Below, piece after piece: positions 1 to 5,018 of a stretch of 8,221 nt of DNA. Source of the stretch: Bacteroidota bacterium (GTDB lineage Bacteria > Bacteroidota > Bacteroidia > Flavobacteriales_D > Crocinitomicaceae); the NCBI GenBank assembly GCA_018825925.1, contig JAHKAT010000179.1, positions 1 to 8,221 of the forward strand. The letters are read 5' to 3'. Positions within the stretch are counted from its first letter, which is position 1, and the number at the start of each line of letters is the position of its first letter. The notes below the pieces were generated by a model. That model was given only the letters and a program-made list of their open reading frames with translations, had not been told where the DNA came from and ran no database searches. The translations under genes and the position numbers were made by a program.

Positions 1-101
1 ATCTTAGCAGTTGGAACATAGGAAAAGTAACTGACATGGCAAACATGTTTAGTTCAGCTACTAAATTTAACCAGCCCTTGAATAACTGGAATACGAGTTG
101 A
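1..101 (+). pseudogene. 3' fragment of a DUF285 / BspA-like repeat protein, cut at the window edge and by a junction
   Basis: From base 3 the plus strand reads LSSWNIGKVTDMANMF followed by SSATKFNQPLNNWNTS, then TGA at 99-101. This fits the roughly 25-residue DUF285 repeat (Mycoplasma/BspA-type surface protein) closely, with its hallmark W-N-x-x-x-V-T-D-M, M-F-x-x-A and F-N-Q-P-L-N-N-W-N-T-S elements. Such repeats occur in large secreted surface proteins of Bacteroidota and normally continue for many units. Here the frame stops as soon as the sequence becomes unmistakable dnaK on the other strand, so the stop is probably not this gene's own. The start lies outside the window. The family call is firm; it is unclear whether this is a real broken gene or an assembly artefact. 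Confidence 0.75.
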
Positions 102-1109
102 ACCTCCTACTAGGATAATTTCATCGATATCTGAAGTGCTCAAACCTGCGTTGCTCAAGGCAGTGCGACAAGGAGCTATAGTTCTTTCAACGATAGAAGA
201 AATCAATTGCTCGAATTTCGCACGTTGCATTGTTCTTACCAAGTGTTTTGGAATTCCATCAACTGGCATGATATATGGCAAGTTGATTTCAGTTGAAGTA
301 GAAGAAGAAAGCTCAATTTTCGCTTTTTCTGCCGCTTCTTTCAAACGTTGCAAAGCCATTGGATCTTTACGCAAGTCAATACCTTCGTCGTTTTTAAATT
401 CTTCAGCCAACCAATCGATGATTACGTCATCAACATCATCACCACCTAAGTGCGTGTCTCCGTCTGTAGACAATACTTCAAATACTCCGTCACCCAATTC
501 AAGGATAGAAACATCATGCGTACCTCCACCGAAGTCAAAAACAACGATTTTTTGATCGATACCTTTTTTATCCAAACCGTAAGCCAAAGCAGCTGCAGTT
601 GGTTCGTTGATAATTCTTTTGATTGTCAAACCAGCTATTTCACCAGCCTCTTTCGTTGCTTGACGCTGAGAATCGTTAAAGTAAGCAGGAACAGTAACTA
701 CTGCCTCTGTCACTTCAGTCCCCAAGTAATCTTCAGCAGTTTTCTTCATTTTTTGAAGAATCATTGCAGAAATTTCTTGTGGTGTATAATTGCGGTCGTC
801 TATTTTAACTCGCGGTGTATTATTGTCACCTTTTACAATAGAATACGGAACACGCGCAACTTCACTTGCAACTTCATCATAAGAAGCTCCCATAAATCTT
901 TTAACAGAGAAGATCGTTTTTGTCGGATTGGTAATCGCCTGACGTTTTGCAGGATCACCCACCTTTCTTTCTCCTCCTTCTACAAATGCCACTACTGAAG
1001 GTGTTGTTCTCTTTCCCTCAGAGTTTGCAATCACCACTGGCTCGTTACCCTCCATAACCGAAACGCAAGAGTTTGTCGTTCCTAGGTCAATACCGATTAT
1101 TTTTCCCAT
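54..1109 (-). CDS. dnaK: Chaperone DnaK (Hsp70), 3'-truncated within the nucleotide-binding domain
   Basis: DnaK is the cytosolic ATP-dependent Hsp70 chaperone that works with DnaJ and GrpE. Visible elements are phosphate-1 loop IGIDLGTTNSC (residues 5-15), K70 in FSVKRFMG, VTVPAYFNDSQRQATKEAG (138-156), the hinge segment NEPTAAALAYG (168-178), phosphate-2 loop FDFGGGTHDVSI (191-202), STDGDTHLGGDD (214-225) and the adenosine motif GGSTRIP (335-341). The ATG at 1107-1109 gives the canonical N-terminus. DnaK is normally about 600-640 residues. This frame ends at 351 with VKFSS-stop where VK(x)FFGKEP-like sequence is expected, so about 40 residues of ATPase domain and the whole substrate-binding domain and lid are absent. 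Sequence is dnaK-like down to about base 66; the last three codons belong to the DUF285 fragment on the opposite strand. As drawn, the product could not bind clients. The identity is certain; the truncation is probably an assembly join or rearrangement. Confidence 0.95.
   Translation of the reverse strand: MGKIIGIDLGTTNSCVSVMEGNEPVVIANSEGKRTTPSVVAFVEGGERKVGDPAKRQAITNPTKTIFSVKRFMGASYDEVASEVARVPYSIVKGDNNTPRVKIDDRNYTPQEISAMILQKMKKTAEDYLGTEVTEAVVTVPAYFNDSQRQATKEAGEIAGLTIKRIINEPTAAALAYGLDKKGIDQKIVVFDFGGGTHDVSILELGDGVFEVLSTDGDTHLGGDDVDDVIIDWLAEEFKNDEGIDLRKDPMALQRLKEAAEKAKIELSSSTSTEINLPYIMPVDGIPKHLVRTMQRAKFEQLISSIVERTIAPCRTALSNAGLSTSDIDEIILVGGSTRIPVIQGLVKFSS
66..101. other. Junction between dnaK (-) and DUF285 repeat (+)
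   Basis: Bases 66-98 read as FNQPLNNWNTS on the plus strand (good DUF285) and as TRIPVIQGLVK on the minus strand (good DnaK). Right of about 101 only dnaK makes sense; left of about 65 only DUF285 makes sense. The joint therefore lies in a stretch of up to 33 bases compatible with both parents. That is the signature of joining at short shared sequence, either in a short-read assembly graph or by microhomology-mediated recombination. The exact breakpoint cannot be placed without the two parent sequences. Confidence 0.7.
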
Positions 1110-1183
1110 CTTTTATTAATTTTTCAATTTCGTTTCGAAGCATTGTTCAACTTTTATGCCATGCGGAATTCAAGTAGAAAATA

Positions 1184-1251
1184 TGACAAAAAAGGAGGGG
1201 ATTGACATAATCAACTGAAACTTCTTGACTTTTTGTCAGAAATCCTGTCAG
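1184..1251 (-). promoter_or_regulatory. dnaK upstream region with clustered TGAC/GTCA half-sites
   Basis: The 138-bp gap between capA and dnaK contains, read on the dnaK-sense strand, two direct CTGACA/TGACAG copies 12 nt apart (1246-1251 and 1234-1239). These are followed by GTCA (1226-1229), TGTCAA (1202-1207) and TTGTCAT (1184-1190). TGAC-N5-GTCA (1226-1238) is a small inverted repeat. A C-rich then T-rich run, CCCCTCCTTTTTT, lies at 1188-1200. No CIRCE element and no clean TAnnTTTG -7 element was found. Because the cluster sits directly upstream of a heat-shock gene it may be an operator, but the regulator is unknown and the role is inferred. The cluster extends to the capA stop codon (1248-1250). 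Confidence 0.4.
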
Positions 1252-2399
1252 TTTTTGATTGGTCGAATATAATTAGCTGTACCTACTGTACCAAAACTCA
1301 ATTGAGCTTCCGGAATGTCTTCTTTGGTCAGTTTTTTAATTAAAGCATAAGCGGCGTTTGAGGTATCCAAAAGTGGCCCACCCTCTCCTATTTGCTTAAT
1401 TGAAATCACTTTCGTTTCTACTAGCTCACCATTTCTTTTTAACTTAATCTGATAAACTGGCGCGATTCCATTGGGTCCTTTCAAGCTAAATCGAGAATAA
1501 GTGCAAAAATTTCCCATTGAATAGGTGATGAATCGACCTTTATACAAATCTACGGCCCTTGGAACGTGGGGTCCGTGACCTAACACAACATCTGCACCTG
1601 CATCAATCACTGTTCTTGCAAATTGATAGACATTCCCTCTATCTTCTTCGTAAAATATTTCAGTTTCTCGAGTAACATGTGTATAATTAGCTCCTTCAGC
1701 TCCACCGTGAAAGGATACAATCACAACATCAACCAATTCATTTAATTCAGCCACCCGCCTTCTGGCCTCCTCCAATTTTTCAATAGGCAAACATTCTGTA
1801 TTTGGCGAAAAAGCTATAAAACCTATTTTTACGCCCTTTACTGTAATAGTGTCGTAAGGCTTGCGCTCTAAGCCTGCAAAGCGAAATCCTTTTTCTTTTA
1901 AGACACGAACTGTATTTGAACGACCGGCCTCACCAAAGTCACCTATGTGGTTGTTCGCAATTGACAAAAGATTAAATTTTGCTTCTAACAATTGATCTAT
2001 TAAATATTCGGGTTGACGAAAAGCGTAACATTTGGTAGAATCTTGACATTTTTTTAGTGTACCTCCTGAATTTAAAACAGTCCCTTCCAAGTTCCCAAAG
2101 ACCAAGTCTTGGTTTCTGAAATAGGGCCACATAGGTTCTAATAACTTTACTGATTTTGGAGGTAAATGCCAATCATAGGGAAAATTTGTGCCTAGCATAA
2201 TATCTCCAACTGCCACAAGTGAAATTAAACTATCCTCCTCCATTTGTTGCACAACGGCATTCAAACGCTCACTCTTAATTGGTTTGTTCTCTATCGATTT
2301 AGCTTTGCTTTCAAAAGGAATACATCGAACGCAAAAGACGAACACAAAAAGTATCAATGAAAGGAATCCTGGCTTAAATGGAAATGTTGTTCCTTTCAT
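1248..2399 (-). CDS. CapA family protein (PGA_cap, metallophosphatase-like fold)
   Basis: This is a 383-residue protein from the ATG at 2397-2399. It starts with a single hydrophobic segment, FLSLILFVFVFCV (about residues 12-24), so it is probably exported or membrane-anchored; no good lipobox precedes either nearby cysteine. The PGA_cap domain has its motifs in order: VAVGDIMLG (D66), FGNLEGTV (N103, E105), SIANNHIGDFG (N149, N150, H151), VSFHGG (H231), LGHGPHVP (H275, H278) and YSMGNF (N297). The name comes from poly-gamma-glutamate capsule synthesis, but CapA-like proteins are widespread in genomes without a PGA operon. No capB or capC is visible, so substrate and reaction are unknown. The M23 stop codon lies one base before this ATG, which suggests translational coupling. 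A GTG at 2427-2429 would add ten residues and overlap the M23 gene. I prefer the ATG because it gives a typical short basic N-terminus before the membrane segment. Confidence 0.88.
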   Translation of the reverse strand: MKGTTFPFKPGFLSLILFVFVFCVRCIPFESKAKSIENKPIKSERLNAVVQQMEEDSLISLVAVGDIMLGTNFPYDWHLPPKSVKLLEPMWPYFRNQDLVFGNLEGTVLNSGGTLKKCQDSTKCYAFRQPEYLIDQLLEAKFNLLSIANNHIGDFGEAGRSNTVRVLKEKGFRFAGLERKPYDTITVKGVKIGFIAFSPNTECLPIEKLEEARRRVAELNELVDVVIVSFHGGAEGANYTHVTRETEIFYEEDRGNVYQFARTVIDAGADVVLGHGPHVPRAVDLYKGRFITYSMGNFCTYSRFSLKGPNGIAPVYQIKLKRNGELVETKVISIKQIGEGGPLLDTSNAAYALIKKLTKEDIPEAQLSFGTVGTANYIRPIKN

Positions 2400-2400
2400 C

Positions 2401-3372
2401 TTAATCGAAAGCCTTGAAAGAATTTTCACTCATTTTCAATAATCGTTCATATTGCTCTGGCGACAAATCTGAATGATAATAATGGATAGGATTTAGTTTT
2501 CCTCCGTTTTTTTCTACCTCATAGTGTAAATGCGGACCTGTTGATTTCCCTGTTGAGCCAACCAAACCAATTAAATCCCCTCGTTTTACTTTTTGACCTG
2601 CTTTCACTTTAAAAGAACTCAAATGCGCATATCGAGTTTTATAACCGTAACCATGGTTGACGACTATACAATTTCCATATCCCCAGCCATTTCTTTCTAA
2701 AGCTTCAATTACTCCGTCACCTGTGCAATACACTTCGGTACCTATGTCGGCCGTGAAATCCATCCCTGAATGAAACTTAGATGTTTTGTAAATAGGGTCG
2801 ATCCTCCAACCATAGCCGGAGGCCATTCTTTTCAAATCGGTGTTACGTACAGGTTGTATGGCCGGTATACTTGCCAATACTTTTTCTTTGTTTTTTGCTA
2901 AGTCTAGTAATTCTTTAAAACTTAAAGATTGAGCATTCAAACGCCTTTCAATATTATCCAAACCATCAGCAGTTTGCATCAATAACTCTCCATTGGTCAG
3001 CCCTTGTAATTCAGCGTATTTATCCGAACCCCCAGTTCCCATCCTACGCAATTCTTCAGGAAATTTATCGGCATACAAAGCGGCACGATATAAATCTTCA
3101 TCTCTTTTTTCAATATCGTCCAAAACACGATTGACCAATTCCATATCTTGGTTCATTCGCGCCATCTGTTCCTCGTAAATTTTTATTTCATTTTTAAGGA
3201 TTCGTTCCTTAGGCGAGGACATTTGTCGGGTGAATAAAAAGGCAAAAACCAAACCGAATAATAAACTTGGTGCCACCACCAAAAGCGACCGAACGATCTT
3301 CATCCACCAACTATACGAAACCTCTTCGTAGGCTAGTGATTTGGGATTGTATTTATACTTCTGTTTCGACAT
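2401..3372 (-). CDS. Membrane-anchored M23 family metallopeptidase (LytM-type murein endopeptidase)
   Basis: The product has 323 residues. The N-terminal stretch MSKQKYKYNPKSLAYEEV is cytoplasmic and resembles the KYYYDPESLSYR-type start seen in many Bacteroidota M23 proteins, which supports this ATG. A membrane segment follows at about 27-48 (VRSLLVVAPSLLFGLVFAFLF), then a charged, probably coiled-coil region at about 53-165, then the peptidase domain at about 183-297. Zn ligands are H201 and D205 in HSGMD and H283 in HLHYE; H250 in RYAHLS and H281 complete the active site, so the enzyme should be active. The family cleaves peptide cross-links of peptidoglycan during growth or division, and the catalytic domain would face the periplasm. 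The upstream glycosyltransferase ends 35 nt away and capA begins one base after this stop. In many flavobacterial genomes, from memory, a similar M23 gene sits divergently next to alaS; here a glycosyltransferase separates them. Confidence 0.93.
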   Translation of the reverse strand: MSKQKYKYNPKSLAYEEVSYSWWMKIVRSLLVVAPSLLFGLVFAFLFTRQMSSPKERILKNEIKIYEEQMARMNQDMELVNRVLDDIEKRDEDLYRAALYADKFPEELRRMGTGGSDKYAELQGLTNGELLMQTADGLDNIERRLNAQSLSFKELLDLAKNKEKVLASIPAIQPVRNTDLKRMASGYGWRIDPIYKTSKFHSGMDFTADIGTEVYCTGDGVIEALERNGWGYGNCIVVNHGYGYKTRYAHLSSFKVKAGQKVKRGDLIGLVGSTGKSTGPHLHYEVEKNGGKLNPIHYYHSDLSPEQYERLLKMSENSFKAFD

Positions 3373-3379
3373 TGAGGTG

Positions 3380-3411
3380 CAAAGATAAAAAAATCAGTTC
3401 AATAGAATCAA
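3380..3411 (-). promoter_or_regulatory. Bacteroidota-type promoter for the M23 gene, leaderless or nearly so
   Basis: On the minus strand TATCTTTG (3387-3380) matches the Bacteroidota -7 consensus TAnnTTTG exactly and continues CA, as in strong flavobacterial promoters. A TTG at 3411-3409 lies 21 nt upstream, within the 17-23 nt spacing reported for this promoter class. Only seven bases (CACCTCA) separate the -7 element from the M23 ATG. Transcription starting the usual few bases after the -7 element would give a 5' leader of roughly zero to four bases. The TTG overlaps the glycosyltransferase stop codon (3408-3410). Confidence 0.65.
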
Positions 3412-4940
3412 CGGGCCACCGACTCCCCTTTGTCGATGAAGTAAGGAAGGTTGTAATCCATATAATAGTATTTTTCAGCGACTTGAATCCGATGGTCATT
3501 GAAACCCGGGATAGAGTCCATACTCCAAAACACACCCCAAAGACCAATAATTGCAACGTCATCAGGGTGGTTGTCATATATTTTATACACTTCCTCAGTA
3601 AAATTCATCACTCTTTCCTTTCTGCGAAAAGCTGTTGCAGGAATTTGTTGTCCGTACATATAATTCCATTGCCATTGACCTAAGTTATCTGTAATCATAA
3701 CGGCTTTTTTTCCATTTTTCACAACAGTTTCGTGTATTTCATCCAGTGCTTCCAACTGATTTTGATTATTGGGATACCATTCTCGTTTCAATTTAGACCC
3801 AGCAAATATTCCAATCAATTGCACTATTGCTATAAATCCAATTAATCTAAACGACCATTTATGCGCAGTAAAAAAATATAAACAGAAAAAAAGTATACTC
3901 ATAAAGAACCCGAGTAAATAACGAGGAGAGTAGACTCCGAAGAAACCTGTGATGGTAACAACTCCAAACATTGCCAACAGCCACAAAACAAAGACCCATC
4001 GATTTTCTTTAGAATTGGAAAATGAAATTAAAATCAAATAAAGAAGCAATAAAACAATCAATCCTACTTTCCACCACAGTGGTATATCAATGAACACGTT
4101 GTAAAAATAAAATCCACCAAAAATTTCAACGATGTGCTCAAAGTTCCATAAATAGGCCTGTGTAAACGTTTGATAATGAAGCATTAATTTTGGAGAACTC
4201 CAACCGTTAAAATATTGATCGCTCGCTTTAATTAGAAAAACTGAAACGACAAAAGATACAAGTACCCATGTCATTTTTTTCCAAGGAAACTGATTTTTAA
4301 CCCAATCAGATAAGAACAAAGGTGCGATAGGGATTAATAACAAAACATGCGACTCAAAGGCAATCGCAGCAAGTAATCCTATGGTGAGTATTCGTCCCCA
4401 GTTCCATTTCTCAAAAGAAAACAAATAATAAATTGCCGCCACTGCAGCAAACGCCATGACATAACCACCGCGCACCATTGCTCCCCACATATACCAGGCA
4501 GGAAAACTCGCAAAAATAAATAAGAAAATAATGCAATATTTTAATTGAATTCCGCGCTTCAATTGACCGTAAAACACCAACGCTATTCCCAAAGAATATA
4601 AAGTTAAACCTCCTAATCTCAAGGCCCAAGCGCCTGTACCCACCAATTTTAGCCAAAAAGCAACTGCCCAAACTTCAAAGACACAAAAGCCATAGTTTTG
4701 TCCGTAAAAATATGTTGGAAATGCCCTGAGATTCAACCAATCTTGTCCCATTATACCCACGATGGCTTCATCACCGTCGAAAAAGAAATTTCGCGAAAGA
4801 AAATGCGGTAAGCGAATCAGAATACACAAAGCGAAAATGATCAACCAAATGGTGGCGAAAAACAGCCTAGGATAGGCCAACTTGAACTGTTTGATGTTGT
4901 TTAATATCGTACTCACAGAGTACAAAGATGAAAAAAACAA
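3408..4940 (-). CDS. Polytopic GT-C type glycosyltransferase (ArnT/PMT-like)
   Basis: This 510-residue integral membrane protein has about 11-12 predicted hydrophobic segments between residues 25 and 381 and a soluble C-terminal domain (about 385-510). Just after the first membrane segment the loop reads FFFDGDEAIVG with D55, D57 and E58. An acidic motif in the first extracytoplasmic loop is the catalytic hallmark of GT-C enzymes that use lipid-linked sugar donors. VYSPRYLLG (337-345) resembles the late-helix RYLLP-type motif of the same group. It probably transfers a sugar to a lipid or surface polymer; donor and acceptor cannot be read from the sequence. No in-frame ATG exists before residue 64, which is already past the catalytic motif, so initiation must be non-ATG: TTG at 4938-4940 (used here), TTG at residue 7, or GTG at residue 9 (4914-4916). 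The gene is divergent from alaS and precedes the M23 gene by 35 nt. Confidence 0.82.
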   Translation of the reverse strand: MFFSSLYSVSTILNNIKQFKLAYPRLFFATIWLIIFALCILIRLPHFLSRNFFFDGDEAIVGIMGQDWLNLRAFPTYFYGQNYGFCVFEVWAVAFWLKLVGTGAWALRLGGLTLYSLGIALVFYGQLKRGIQLKYCIIFLFIFASFPAWYMWGAMVRGGYVMAFAAVAAIYYLFSFEKWNWGRILTIGLLAAIAFESHVLLLIPIAPLFLSDWVKNQFPWKKMTWVLVSFVVSVFLIKASDQYFNGWSSPKLMLHYQTFTQAYLWNFEHIVEIFGGFYFYNVFIDIPLWWKVGLIVLLLLYLILISFSNSKENRWVFVLWLLAMFGVVTITGFFGVYSPRYLLGFFMSILFFCLYFFTAHKWSFRLIGFIAIVQLIGIFAGSKLKREWYPNNQNQLEALDEIHETVVKNGKKAVMITDNLGQWQWNYMYGQQIPATAFRRKERVMNFTEEVYKIYDNHPDDVAIIGLWGVFWSMDSIPGFNDHRIQVAEKYYYMDYNLPYFIDKGESVAR

Positions 4941-4982
4941 TAACTCAATGGTAGAATTACCAATCTGAAAAATTAATAACGT

Positions 4983-4990
4983 TAAATTTG
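4983..4990 (+). promoter_or_regulatory. -7 element of the alaS promoter (TAAATTTG)
   Basis: TAAATTTG followed by CA matches the Bacteroidota -7 consensus TAnnTTTG exactly, 28 bases before the alaS ATG. That predicts a 5' leader of about 20-25 nt. No convincing TTG -33 element was found at the usual spacing, so the call rests on the -7 motif and its position in a divergent intergenic region. Confidence 0.55.
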
Positions 4991-5005
4991 CATCGTAAAA
5001 TCAAA

Positions 5006-5017
5006 CGTTGTACAACG
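5006..5017 (+). promoter_or_regulatory. Perfect 12-bp palindrome directly before the alaS start codon
   Basis: CGTTGTACAACG is an exact palindrome ending one base before the alaS ATG (5019-5021). It would lie downstream of the predicted transcription start, in the ribosome-binding position. It could be a protein-binding site, or in RNA a 4-bp stem with a GUAC loop beside the start codon. Chance is not excluded for a site of this length. Confidence 0.35.
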
Positions 5018-5018
5018 C

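Noticed and set aside
136..998. Two long plus-strand open frames opposite dnaK
   Set aside because: They are antisense shadows of the conserved dnaK frame, with no recognisable domains.
1202..1230. TTGACA followed 17 bases later by TTGACT on the plus strand, resembling a sigma-70 -35 box
   Set aside because: There is no -10 box, no plus-strand gene follows, and Bacteroidota promoters use a different consensus. The bases are better read as part of the GTCA cluster.
1110..1247. CIRCE (HrcA) operator upstream of dnaK
   Set aside because: No TTAGCACTC-N9-GAGTGCTAA or close variant is present.
3267..3683. Plus-strand open frame of 138 codons across the M23/glycosyltransferase boundary
   Set aside because: It lies antisense to two well-supported genes and has low-complexity, unconvincing protein content.
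4909..4940. CATCTTTG as a -7 element for the glycosyltransferase (minus strand)
   Set aside because: The first consensus base is wrong, the spacing to the nearest TTG is too short, and it falls within the possible coding start.
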